Shown here in pieces: positions 1 through 9,751 of a stretch of 64,000 bases of DNA. The translations under genes were made by a program, and so were the position numbers. The stretch's first letter is position 1. The number at the start of each line of letters is the position of its first letter. Source of the DNA: an uncultured Flavobacteriales bacterium (GTDB lineage: Bacteria > Bacteroidota > Bacteroidia > Flavobacteriales_D > Sanyastnellaceae). The DNA is taken from positions 1-64,000 of the forward strand of contig CALKFF010000029.1 of NCBI GenBank assembly GCA_938084585.1. The letters are read 5' to 3'. The notes under the pieces are model-generated. The model saw only the letters and a program-made list of their open reading frames with translations. It had not been told where the DNA came from and ran no database searches.

Positions 1-89
1 GGAATCAAGGCCATGGCCACCGTGAGGCCGCTGAGAATTTCGAGGCGGTAATCGACCGCTTGGCGGAAGTCAAAGAGGGCTAAACGCAT
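1..89 (-). CDS. SulP-family anion transporter, N-terminal fragment
   Basis: Only the first 29 codons are in the window; the gene runs off the left edge. The start is the ATG read leftward from base 89. After a short basic leader the translation reads YRLEILSGLTVAMALIP, which resembles the beginning of the first membrane segment of SulP (SLC26-type) transporters, where a D/E-x-L-x-G-L-T-V motif precedes the first helix. SulP proteins move sulfate, bicarbonate or related anions across the inner membrane. The ion cannot be told from this fragment. A TACCTTTG box lies upstream at 116-123. Confidence 0.6.
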   Translation of the reverse strand, partial: MRLALFDFRQAVDYRLEILSGLTVAMALI

Positions 90-115
90 GGGGTGAGGTC
101 CTGAAAATGAAGCGG

Positions 116-123
116 CAAAGGTA
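116..123 (-). promoter_or_regulatory. Putative -7 box (TACCTTTG) for the SulP gene
   Basis: Exact match to the Bacteroidota -7 consensus TAnnTTTG on the minus strand, 26 bases before the ATG of the SulP gene. No TTTG is seen at the -33 position, so it is a candidate only. Confidence 0.35.
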
Positions 124-150
124 CTCGCGCGCTTGGACTTCAGCCCCCGT

Positions 151-477
151 TCAAGCCCCTTCGTTCACAAACATGTCGTGGACAATGTTGCCTTCCCCAA
201 ACACCTCCGTGCTTTCCAGCGCGTCGTGCATCCGCTGGCGCGCTTCCATCAACGACGCCTGCCCCTCGATGGTCGCATTTTCCAAAGCTTCACGTGACGG
301 CCATTGGGCGTAGGCCCAGTACGTGCCCCCCACCCACGTGTGCAACCGTGAACCCAAGCTGCCACAGTGGGCCTGGATTTCTCGGGTCACGTCGCACCAG
401 GCCGCTTCGAAAGCTTGCTCCTGGCCCTTTTTCACTTGGAACACATAGAGGATGGCGTGGGGTTTTGTGGCGCTCAT
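151..477 (-). CDS. Antibiotic biosynthesis monooxygenase (ABM)-fold protein
   Basis: A protein of 108 residues. It looks like a small dimeric alpha-beta barrel of the ABM type: a first strand (residues 8-16, ILYVFQVKK), a helix with F-x-x-A-W (22-30), a central G-G-T-Y-W-A-Y-A-Q-W strand (50-60) and a helix with REALE. Members include heme-degrading and quinol monooxygenases, but many are uncharacterised. No substrate can be assigned. It is divergent from the diheme peroxidase gene, and a TAATTTTG box precedes it. No signal peptide, so cytoplasmic. Confidence 0.6.
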   Translation of the reverse strand: MSATKPHAILYVFQVKKGQEQAFEAAWCDVTREIQAHCGSLGSRLHTWVGGTYWAYAQWPSREALENATIEGQASLMEARQRMHDALESTEVFGEGNIVHDMFVNEGA

Positions 478-493
478 GGTCTGGGTTTGCGCG

Positions 494-501
494 CAAAATT
501 A
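494..501 (-). promoter_or_regulatory. Putative -7 box (TAATTTTG) for the ABM-fold gene
   Basis: Exact TAnnTTTG match on the minus strand, 16 bases before the ATG at 477, in the short divergent spacer shared with the diheme peroxidase gene. No clear -33 TTTG partner. Confidence 0.4.
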
Positions 502-514
502 CAATCTTGCATGC

Positions 515-1537
515 ATGGGCCGGCCTTCACTCGCGTTCTGGATTCTTGCGGCATCGCTCGCTGCCGTGTGGGCAGGTTGCCGGCCAGACCCCACCCCGCC
601 GTTCACCTTGGACGACGTTCGGCCTGCGCCCCCTCACTTTCCCGACCTCGATTGGCCTGAGGACAACCCTTTGAACGAGGCCAAATGGGAATTGGGGCGA
701 CACTTGTTCTTCGACACCCGACTCTCCGCCCAAGGCGACGTCAGTTGTGCCACTTGCCACAACCCCTCCGCGGCCATGGCTGACAGCCACCCCGTCACGC
801 CCGGCACCGGCGGCCTCTTGGGCAACCGGAACGCCTCGGCGTTGGTGAACCTCGGGTGGCAACCCCGCTTCCACATGGAGGGCGGCGTTCCCAGTTTGGA
901 AACCCAAGCCCTGGCACCGTTGCAAGAGCCCCACGAGCTGGGGCGCGACTTGCTCGAGGTTGTGGCAGAACTGGCCCTCGACGCGCGCTACACACAATGG
1001 GCCCAGGAAGGCTTCGGACAGCCGTTTGACGCGTTTGTCTTCACGAGGTCACTTGCGGCGTTCCAACGCACCCTCATCTCAGGATCTGCGCCTTACGACC
1101 GATGGCTGCAAGGCGACGACTTCGCCATGTCTGAAACCACGCTTCGAGGCATGGAGTTGTTCGACGACCTCGCCTGCAGCAGCTGCCACAATGAGATTTG
1201 GTTCACCGACTTCCAAACGCACAACATCGGCCTGACAGAAGCCTATGCGGATCCAGGCACGTACCGGCTGACGTTCGACTCCTTGGACATCGGGGCGTTC
1301 AAAACACCCAGCTTGCGCAACATCGCACAAACCGCGCCCTACATGCACGACGGATCCCTCGCCACGCTGGACGACGTGATTGACCACTACGCCTCAGGAG
1401 GTGCAGGTCACCCCAACCAAGATCCTCGGGTGACGCCGTTTGAATTGGACGAGGGCCAGCGCGCAGACCTCTTGGCATTCATGCAGGCCTTGACGGACTC
1501 GTCGTTCGTGACGTGGTCGTCCACGCTTGCGCCCTGA
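515..1537 (+). CDS. Diheme cytochrome c peroxidase (CcpA/MauG family) lipoprotein
   Basis: 340 residues from the ATG at 515. Two c-type heme sites are visible: CATCH at residues 78-82 and CSSCH at 221-225, as expected for bacterial diheme peroxidases that reduce H2O2 with electrons from cytochrome c. The family motifs LFFDTRLS (65-71) and FKTPSLRNIAQTAPYMHDG (C-terminal half) agree. The N-terminus is a hydrophobic signal ending V-W-A-G-C, so it is probably a periplasm-facing lipoprotein anchored at Cys22. An in-frame ATG at 452 lies within the divergent neighbour and would hide the signal, so 515 is preferred. MauG-like enzymes acting on other substrates share this fold. Confidence 0.85.
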   Translation: MGRPSLAFWILAASLAAVWAGCRPDPTPPFTLDDVRPAPPHFPDLDWPEDNPLNEAKWELGRHLFFDTRLSAQGDVSCATCHNPSAAMADSHPVTPGTGGLLGNRNASALVNLGWQPRFHMEGGVPSLETQALAPLQEPHELGRDLLEVVAELALDARYTQWAQEGFGQPFDAFVFTRSLAAFQRTLISGSAPYDRWLQGDDFAMSETTLRGMELFDDLACSSCHNEIWFTDFQTHNIGLTEAYADPGTYRLTFDSLDIGAFKTPSLRNIAQTAPYMHDGSLATLDDVIDHYASGGAGHPNQDPRVTPFELDEGQRADLLAFMQALTDSSFVTWSSTLAP

Positions 1538-1550
1538 ATGACGTGCTTCG

Positions 1551-3077
1551 TCAGTCTGCGAATCCGCCCAACAATACCTTCTCAGATTGAATGCCTTGGC
1601 GGGTTCGCGCCACCAGCAAGTGGACGCCATGGAGGCCACTTAAATCCACGGTTTGACCAGGTTGAACCGGGCGACGAAGGCGGGTGCGTCCTGTGACGTC
1701 CACCACTTGGACTTCGCAGGGTTGCAAGGCGCGGACAGAACTGCCCAACACGTCGAACAACGCTTGTTCCGGACTTGGGGCCGGGTCAACGTCAGCAGTT
1801 TCCGCGCAGAAGGGCTGCCAGAAATTCCACATTTCCACCGCGCTGCTGATGTCCATGTTTCCCCAAGCGCCAAACCAATCGTGCCCTCCCCCGTTCACGC
1901 GGTAGACGCGAGCCTCATATCCATTGTCCCCTCCGTGATGTCGAATCAAGTCGACGTCTGAACCGTCTGTGGGGTCCAAGTTGGGCAAGGACGTTTCCTC
2001 GACCTGATCGCAGTTGTTTTGCTCCGCCCACCAAGCCACAATCGACTCGACGCCGGGCTGTTGTCCCCATCCAAACTGCCAGTTGTCCGTGCCGTTGTAA
2101 AGGATGGTTTCGTCCTGTGTGCCGTGGATGTGAACGACCGGCACCTGCTCCACTGGCGTGCAACTTTCCCAATCGTTGTTGGTCATGGTGCCCCCAACAG
2201 AGCCAATGCCCCGGAAGGTGTCTGCCGCACGGCACGCCAAGCTGTAACTCATATATCCCCCGTTGGAGTACCCGCAGCTGTAGGTGCAGCCTGCAGCATG
2301 GTTGTGTTCTGCTTGGAGGTGTTGGGCAAGCTGGACCAAAAACTCAGCGTCGGTCTCGGACCCCCAATCAAAATTGGCATTCCAGTGGTTGTTGCCGTTG
2401 CCGTCGGGCAAGCCTTGTGGCCACACCACGCCGAAGCCTTCTTGGTCGGCAAGCTCACGGAACCCACTGATGTCATACATCCCTTCAGCCGTGCCAAAGT
2501 AGCCGTGCAGCACAAACACCAAAGGGGCGTTGTCTGCCATTCCTTCTGGCGCGTAGTAGATGTATTCGCGGGTCGTGGATACGCCATTGACCATAGAATC
2601 AAACGATTCGGCGTACACGCAACTTCCGTCGTCTGTGTTGGCCCCTTGCACGTAGTTCAATGCATCCCAATCCGTACATCCCTCAAGCACCACCTGACAA
2701 CCGACTTCACCCAGTTCGAAAGAAAGAAATCCATAGCTGTCTTCAAACAAGGTGAAAGGCAGGGCAAAACCGGGAATCGCCGGAGTGCACGACACTTCTG
2801 TCCCATTCCAACCGTCTCCCCAAGAGTCCAGTGCAAGCAAATAGTAGCACCCATCTTCCAAGCACAACGTTTCGGAGGACGTCGCGAAATCTTCCACGCC
2901 TTGGTACGACGCCACCAAGGCATCGCCCGACTCCATCACCTGGTAGAGCTCCCAACTGACCTCGGCACCCCACTCGGCGGTGGTCGTCTCCAGGGTCAAT
3001 TCCGTGAATTCGCATTGGGCGGACGCGCCCCAGACAAGCAACAATGCTGCCGCAGTGAAAAGTGAATTGAATTTCAT
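1551..3077 (-). CDS. Secreted PHB-depolymerase-like esterase with T9SS sorting domain
   Basis: 508 residues from the ATG at 3077; an in-frame upstream codon at 3110 would bury the signal peptide (MKFNSLFTAAALLLVWGASA). Order: signal, a beta-rich region (about 20-130), a GCTDWDALNY...DDGSC module (about 134-155), then an alpha/beta hydrolase of the LpqC/PHB-depolymerase type with VFVLHGYFG, the nucleophile elbow CGYSNGG and the histidine motif GGGHDWFG. The last 70 residues form a short beta domain (QVVDVTGR, GVHLLVARTRQG) typical of T9SS type A sorting signals. Polymer or feruloyl/acetyl esterase activity is inferred; the substrate is unknown. A paralogue lies at 23768-24958. Confidence 0.75.
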   Translation of the reverse strand: MKFNSLFTAAALLLVWGASAQCEFTELTLETTTAEWGAEVSWELYQVMESGDALVASYQGVEDFATSSETLCLEDGCYYLLALDSWGDGWNGTEVSCTPAIPGFALPFTLFEDSYGFLSFELGEVGCQVVLEGCTDWDALNYVQGANTDDGSCVYAESFDSMVNGVSTTREYIYYAPEGMADNAPLVFVLHGYFGTAEGMYDISGFRELADQEGFGVVWPQGLPDGNGNNHWNANFDWGSETDAEFLVQLAQHLQAEHNHAAGCTYSCGYSNGGYMSYSLACRAADTFRGIGSVGGTMTNNDWESCTPVEQVPVVHIHGTQDETILYNGTDNWQFGWGQQPGVESIVAWWAEQNNCDQVEETSLPNLDPTDGSDVDLIRHHGGDNGYEARVYRVNGGGHDWFGAWGNMDISSAVEMWNFWQPFCAETADVDPAPSPEQALFDVLGSSVRALQPCEVQVVDVTGRTRLRRPVQPGQTVDLSGLHGVHLLVARTRQGIQSEKVLLGGFAD

Positions 3078-3106
3078 GATGATGTTTTTTTGGTTTCTGG
3101 CGAGAA

Positions 3107-3556
3107 TCAAGCCTGGTCGGCCACAGGAATTTTGTTGGACAGCATCAAAAACATGCCCGCCATCGGCAAAAGAGCCAACACCCCATGGAATGTGCTCAAC
3201 ACAGGGCGCAAGGACTCAGAAAAATCTGGTGGCGTGGGCATCACTTGGGCGAGGTAAACCCCAAACATATTGATGGCCGTCAACCCACAAAAAATCTTGA
3301 CCCCGAACGACTTGAACACTTTGGAGCCGTCGTAATTCAACTTATTGGGAAATGCCAGCACCCCTTGAAGGGTCCAGATCAACGCCACTGCAAGACGCTC
3401 CATGTCGCCGGTGGCCACGTATTGACTGGCTTCGTTGGGCACGACAATCAAGGCGTACAAGAAATAGCCAAGCAAGAAGAAAAAACGCTGACGGCGCACG
3501 ACGCCGTAAATCGAAACCAGCACAGGGAGGCCGGCCACAAGGGCAAGAATGTTCAT
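3107..3556 (-). CDS. Uncharacterised four-helix membrane protein
   Basis: 149 residues with about four hydrophobic segments (roughly 2-18, 24-40, 57-72 and 115-140) joined by short loops. I recognise no family motif. It lies 29 bases upstream of the T9SS esterase on the same strand and may share its transcript. A TTTG-N20-TAAGTTGC pair lies just upstream of the ATG. Confidence 0.55.
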   Translation of the reverse strand: MNILALVAGLPVLVSIYGVVRRQRFFFLLGYFLYALIVVPNEASQYVATGDMERLAVALIWTLQGVLAFPNKLNYDGSKVFKSFGVKIFCGLTAINMFGVYLAQVMPTPPDFSESLRPVLSTFHGVLALLPMAGMFLMLSNKIPVADQA

Positions 3557-3577
3557 GAAATGGAAGTAAGGTGTTTG

Positions 3578-3609
3578 GCAACTTACACAGGGTGTATGAC
3601 TTATGCAAA
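3578..3609 (-). promoter_or_regulatory. Putative Bacteroidota promoter for the membrane protein gene
   Basis: Minus strand: -33 TTTG at 3606-3609, a 20-base spacer, and a near-consensus -7 box TAAGTTGC at 3578-3585, ending 21 bases before the ATG at 3556. Confidence 0.4.
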
Positions 3610-3669
3610 AGTCTTGCCCCTAAACCCAGCCCAATATCCGCCTTGGCAACTCAAATTTCAGCCACCACG

Positions 3670-5115
3670 TCAACGTCGACTGACCACCAAAGGCAAGGCC
3701 TCGGCACGGCCTCCTCCAGTCTCAAAGCGGAGCACGTACACGCCCGAAGCCAAGTGCGCCACGCCGACATTCAACAGGCCAGGCACCGGCAGCGTCAGGT
3801 TGTCTGCCCCCATCACTTGGCGGCCGTGGGCGTCGAACAGCCTGAACGACACCTCGTCCACCTCGCGTTCCAAGAGCACGCTCACGTCGGTGTGCGCAGG
3901 TTGGGGAAACACCACATCCACGGCGGCGGTTTGGGCCGCCACCTGTTCCAGAAACACCTCCCGAATCGGACGGGGGACCAACGCCTCGTAGTCAAAATTG
4001 GGGTTGACCACCTCAACAATGCGGTCGTCCAAGTCCTGGGCCAGAAAGTCCCAGCCGTTGATTTCACGGTTGGACGTCGCCAGGAACACCCGGCCGTTGG
4101 GCGCGACCAACACGTCCCGAAGCCTGCCCATCTCCTGCTGCCACATCTTTTCCTCCAACTCCACCGTTTCGCCTGCGTCGTCCAAGTGCAACACCTTCAG
4201 GTGCTGCTGCTTGAGGAAACACAAGAGCAACGTGTTTTCCCACTCCGGGATGGACGGGTGGTTGAAGTACGACATGCCGCATGGCGCCTCGGTCGGGGTC
4301 CACGCGGAGATGGGCGGGATTTGCGTCAACGAATCGCACGCCGACACTTCCTCTGGGGTGTCGCAAAAGCCCTCGATGTGCGGCCATCCGTAGTTGCCCC
4401 CGGCCACAATTCGGTTCACCTCGTCGTCGTTCGCCGGACCGTGTTCGCTCAAGTACAGGTGCCCGCTGTCCGAGAACGTCAAGCCCTGGGGATTGCGGTG
4501 GCCGTAGCTGTAAACGCGGTTGCCAAAGGGGTTGTCCGGCGCTGGGTTCCCGTCCCAATCCATCCGAAGCACCTTGCCCCCAAGGTTGTCCACGTCCTGG
4601 GCAATCATCGCCATGTACATGTCGCCCGTGCAGAAGTACATGTAGCCGTCCGGGCCTTCCTGCAGGCGGCTGCCGTTGTGGGAGCTGTTCCCCGGCAATT
4701 CGTCCAGCAGCGTTTCGCCCGCCACCACCGCACCTTCTGACAGGCTGTAGGTCAACTTGTCCAGCCGCCCACGGAATTCCGAGTAGGTGTAGTTGACGTA
4801 GAGGTAGGGTTGCGCCGGAAAGTCAGGGTGCAGCATCATGGCGTGCGCGCCGCTGTTGTCAAACGACTGGTACACACCGGGGATTTGGTGCACCTCTTCC
4901 ACGGTGCCTTCGTCTGGATCGATTCGCGTGATCCGCCCGGTTTTCTCCATGCACCAGATGTGGTTGTCTGGCCCCCACACCAAATCCCAAGGCACCGTCA
5001 ACTCCGTCGCCACATCCTGCAACTCCAGCTCCGATTGGGCCAGCACCGGGGCCTCAAATCTGACCCAAATTGCAGCCATGCAAACCGCGAGCACCATGCT
5101 GTTCAAACGCATCAT
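3670..5115 (-). CDS. Secreted PQQ-dependent sugar dehydrogenase (soluble GDH family) with T9SS domain
   Basis: 481 residues. A signal peptide (about 1-26) is followed by a six-bladed propeller of the glucose/sorbosone dehydrogenase family: VPWDLVWGPD near the start, MEKTGRITRID, and the family block SEHGPANDDEVNRI...GGNYGWP near the middle. These enzymes oxidise aldose sugars with PQQ, or sometimes without cofactor in degenerate members. The C-terminal part (about 410-481) is a T9SS type A domain ending GVYVLRFETGGGRAEALPLVV, so the protein should be exported through the outer membrane. Two ATG codons are adjacent at 5115 and 5112. A TACCTTCG box sits 5 bases before the first. Confidence 0.8.
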   Translation of the reverse strand: MMRLNSMVLAVCMAAIWVRFEAPVLAQSELELQDVATELTVPWDLVWGPDNHIWCMEKTGRITRIDPDEGTVEEVHQIPGVYQSFDNSGAHAMMLHPDFPAQPYLYVNYTYSEFRGRLDKLTYSLSEGAVVAGETLLDELPGNSSHNGSRLQEGPDGYMYFCTGDMYMAMIAQDVDNLGGKVLRMDWDGNPAPDNPFGNRVYSYGHRNPQGLTFSDSGHLYLSEHGPANDDEVNRIVAGGNYGWPHIEGFCDTPEEVSACDSLTQIPPISAWTPTEAPCGMSYFNHPSIPEWENTLLLCFLKQQHLKVLHLDDAGETVELEEKMWQQEMGRLRDVLVAPNGRVFLATSNREINGWDFLAQDLDDRIVEVVNPNFDYEALVPRPIREVFLEQVAAQTAAVDVVFPQPAHTDVSVLLEREVDEVSFRLFDAHGRQVMGADNLTLPVPGLLNVGVAHLASGVYVLRFETGGGRAEALPLVVSRR

Positions 5116-5120
5116 GGCCG

Positions 5121-5128
5121 CGAAGGTA
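5121..5128 (-). promoter_or_regulatory. Putative -7 box (TACCTTCG) of the PQQ sugar dehydrogenase gene
   Basis: TAnnTTCG, one base off the TAnnTTTG consensus, on the minus strand 5 bases before the ATG at 5115. The identical octamer sits 5 bases before the Nif3-like gene (55198-55205) and 4 bases before a GTG at 14194. Expected transcripts would be almost leaderless. Confidence 0.35.
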
Positions 5129-5144
5129 ACTTGGCCTCAGGGTG

Positions 5145-5177
5145 AAAAAAAGGCGCCAGAGCTGGAACTCTGGCGCC
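5145..5177 (-). terminator. Rho-independent terminator of katG
   Basis: Perfect 10-base stem GGCGCCAGAG (5152-5161) / CTCTGGCGCC (5168-5177) with a 6-base loop, followed on the minus strand by seven T residues (5145-5151). It lies 33 bases after the katG stop codon. Confidence 0.85.
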
Positions 5178-5209
5178 CGTGCATGAAGTGCACATTGAGG
5201 TCAATTGGT

Positions 5210-7554
<2,345 letters not shown>

Positions 7555-7555
7555 A

Positions 7556-7589
7556 TCGATAATATCTTTGTAGTCATCGATATTGTCGA
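7556..7589. promoter_or_regulatory. Putative OxyR operator (inverted repeat)
   Basis: Inverted repeat TCGATAATAT (7556-7565) / ATATTGTCGA (7580-7589), 9 of 10 positions matching, with a 14-base spacer. It abuts the katG -33 element and covers the oxyR -7 box. That geometry would suit activation of katG and autorepression of oxyR. The match to OxyR is inferred from position and symmetry only. Confidence 0.5.
7563..7570 (+). promoter_or_regulatory. Putative oxyR -7 box (TATCTTTG)
   Basis: Exact TAnnTTTG match 21 bases before the oxyR ATG at 7592. No good TTTG at the -33 position. It lies inside the inverted repeat 7556-7589. Confidence 0.45.
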
Positions 7590-7591
7590 AC

Positions 7592-8554
7592 ATGACCTTG
7601 CAACAACTCAAATACGTGCAGGCGGTGGCGCGGGAGCGGCATTTCGGGAGGGCAGCGGAAGCATGTCGCGTGTCGCAGTCCACCCTGTCCATGCAAATCA
7701 AGAAACTTGAGTCGCTGCTCGGAAGCCCGCTCTTCGACCGAACTGCGTCGCCCTTGGCCTTGACCACTGTGGGGTCACGTGTGCTCCAAACCGCCCAGAA
7801 CATGACCGTCGAGCTTGACGATTTGGCGGCGTGGCTGACCCAATCCACAGAACGGTTGGACGGCAAACTCACCATGGCAGTCCTGCCCACCATTGCGCCT
7901 GCCTTGTTGCCGAGGGTCATGCCTGCGGTGACCGCCCACCTTCCGCAGCTGGGGATTCAGCTCCTCGAGCGAACCACCGCCGACATGGTGGCGCAGCTGT
8001 CTAAGGGGGCCATCGATGTGGGGATTTTGTCCACCCCATTGGACGTGGCCAAGCTCAGAACCGTGCCGTTGTACATGGAGCCCTTGCATGCCTATGTCCA
8101 CCCAGACCACCCTTCTGCCAACATTCCCTCCGGACAACTTGAAGCCAAACACCTTCCCCCAGAGTCCATGCTGCTGCTGGAAGAAGGACATTGTTTTCGG
8201 GCCCAAGCCCTTCAAATGTGCGCCTCAGAAGAGCGCGGGTGTCAACTGGGTTACCGCTGCGAAAGCGGGTCCATTGAAACACTCAAGAGACTTGTGCGGG
8301 AATCAGGTGGCTGCACCCTGATTCCGGGATTGGAAGCCTTGGCCAACCCTGACGACGTCCACCTCCGAACCTTCTGTTCTCCCGAGCCCGCCCGCGAAAT
8401 TTCTCTCGTGGTGCGCCCCAATTGGCACCGAGAAGCGCTTCTGCACGAGCTCAAAACCCTGCTGACGGAGGCTGTCCCGCGGGCCTACCGCCACACCAAA
8501 CCATACAGAAGGTTGTCCTGGGAGAATGTCAGCGGACAGGCTCACAGGAGGTGA
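7592..8554 (+). CDS. oxyR: OxyR, peroxide-sensing LysR-type regulator
   Basis: 320 residues. An N-terminal winged helix (MTLQQLKYV...RVSQSTLSMQIKKLE, residues 1-60) is followed by a LysR substrate-like domain. Cys201 and Cys210 in EEGHCFRAQALQMC align with the redox pair C199/C208 of E. coli OxyR (HC...C, nine residues apart), so a disulfide switch is expected. It is divergent from katG, with the operator-like repeat between them. The ATG at 7592 is chosen over an upstream TTG at 7583 because it fits the normal LysR start. The last 26 bases overlap the convergent lipoprotein gene. Confidence 0.92.
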   Translation: MTLQQLKYVQAVARERHFGRAAEACRVSQSTLSMQIKKLESLLGSPLFDRTASPLALTTVGSRVLQTAQNMTVELDDLAAWLTQSTERLDGKLTMAVLPTIAPALLPRVMPAVTAHLPQLGIQLLERTTADMVAQLSKGAIDVGILSTPLDVAKLRTVPLYMEPLHAYVHPDHPSANIPSGQLEAKHLPPESMLLLEEGHCFRAQALQMCASEERGCQLGYRCESGSIETLKRLVRESGGCTLIPGLEALANPDDVHLRTFCSPEPAREISLVVRPNWHREALLHELKTLLTEAVPRAYRHTKPYRRLSWENVSGQAHRR

Positions 8555-8816
8555 GCACGACCATCGGCCCCACCATGCAGATGCTGAACATGTTCTCCGC
8601 GTAGTCGTATTCCACCTCCAACCTCATCCCATCTTCGGGGACGTCCAAAAAGGACTCGAGGTTGATGGGCTCCAGCACTTCACCGCCTGACTCCAAGACC
8701 CAACCGCATCCATCCAAGCCTGTGTAATCCCGCAGGGTGGCGTTGCCACGGCCGAAGGAGCAACCGCCACACACACCCAGCGCCACGATCCAAAACCACG
8801 CCAATCTCATGTTCAT
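8529..8816 (-). CDS. Small uncharacterised lipoprotein
   Basis: 95 residues from the ATG at 8816 (another ATG at 8810). Signal RLAWFWIVALGVCGGC ends in a plausible lipobox with Cys18. The mature part is short with an acidic, tyrosine-containing stretch (VEYDYAENMFSICMVGP). No family recognised. Its end overlaps the 3' end of oxyR on the other strand by 26 bases. Confidence 0.6.
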   Translation of the reverse strand: MNMRLAWFWIVALGVCGGCSFGRGNATLRDYTGLDGCGWVLESGGEVLEPINLESFLDVPEDGMRLEVEYDYAENMFSICMVGPMVVLTSCEPVR

Positions 8817-8888
8817 GCCCACCAAGTTCCAAAAGAAAAACGGCGCACCCGAGGGCACGCCGTCTTCATGTTCATCCATTCACTGGGC

Positions 8889-9704
8889 TCAGTCCAACAA
8901 CGTGACGCGTCGTGTGACCTTGTTTCCCTCATTGGAAACGCGCAACAAGTAATTGCCAGCCTCCAACTCGCCGAGGTCCACGTTCTGCACAGCTGTCGCC
9001 CCCTGCACTTGAGAAGTCCACACCAGGTTGCCCACGATGTTGTACACCTCAAGTTGCGTGGTGCCGTGGAATCCGCTCAACGCCACTGAAAATTCGCCGT
9101 TCGAAGGGTTGGGGTACACCTCGATGTCTCCGCGACCCGCGGCCAAATCGCCGGTGTTGGCCACACCCAAGACGATCCCGTCGATGTCCGCCCCATTGAT
9201 GGCGTCCACTTGCTCCTCGAGGGAGTAGAGGTTGTACGTGTCCAACACGATTTCGTAGTCGGAGGGACGAATCACATTCACCGTGGGAAAACCAAGTGGG
9301 GCCCAAATGTTCATGTCCAAGGAAAGCGGGCTTTCGTTGACAATGGGGTAGGTCACGCCGTCGGTCCAGTCGCCCAAGGTGGCCGAGCCGGTGCCCATGA
9401 TGTCGTCCAAAGTGGTCGACCCGTCGCCCTCGTAGAACATCACACGCAGCTGGTTGGTGCCATCGGGGCCGTAGGCCTCGTGCAACTCCTGCAACGCATG
9501 AGAATTGTGAAGGTTCCAGCATGGACCGCACCAGGTGGCCGACACGTCAATCACGGCAATCAACCCTTGGTCGAGGATGTCCGCGTAGAGTTGGTGGGTG
9601 TTTCCGTCGAGGTCGGTGACGTTGAAATCAGGGGCTGTGCCAAATTGGGCCGATCCAGCCAGCGCCGCCATGCCAAGCGACAGAGAGAGGAAAAAGTGCT
9701 TCAT
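8889..9704 (-). CDS. Secreted thioredoxin-fold protein with T9SS sorting domain
   Basis: 271 residues from the ATG at 9704. Signal peptide (1-18), then a TlpA/AhpC-type thioredoxin domain: APDFNVTDLDGNTHQL and the active site SATWCGPCW (about residues 48-56). The substrate-side proline is in LGFPTVNVI. The C-terminal domain (about 190-271) has YPNPSNGEFSVAL, LEVYNIVGNLVW and GNYLLRVSNEGNKVTRRV, a clear T9SS type A signal. The protein should be a cell-surface or secreted disulfide oxidoreductase; its partner is unknown. A longer open frame upstream to 9974 lies in the neighbouring transporter gene and is not used. Confidence 0.85.
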   Translation of the reverse strand: MKHFFLSLSLGMAALAGSAQFGTAPDFNVTDLDGNTHQLYADILDQGLIAVIDVSATWCGPCWNLHNSHALQELHEAYGPDGTNQLRVMFYEGDGSTTLDDIMGTGSATLGDWTDGVTYPIVNESPLSLDMNIWAPLGFPTVNVIRPSDYEIVLDTYNLYSLEEQVDAINGADIDGIVLGVANTGDLAAGRGDIEVYPNPSNGEFSVALSGFHGTTQLEVYNIVGNLVWTSQVQGATAVQNVDLGELEAGNYLLRVSNEGNKVTRRVTLLD

Positions 9705-9751
9705 GTGGTTGTTTTTTGTTTGAAGATACGACTTCAAGACGCGCCAGGCAC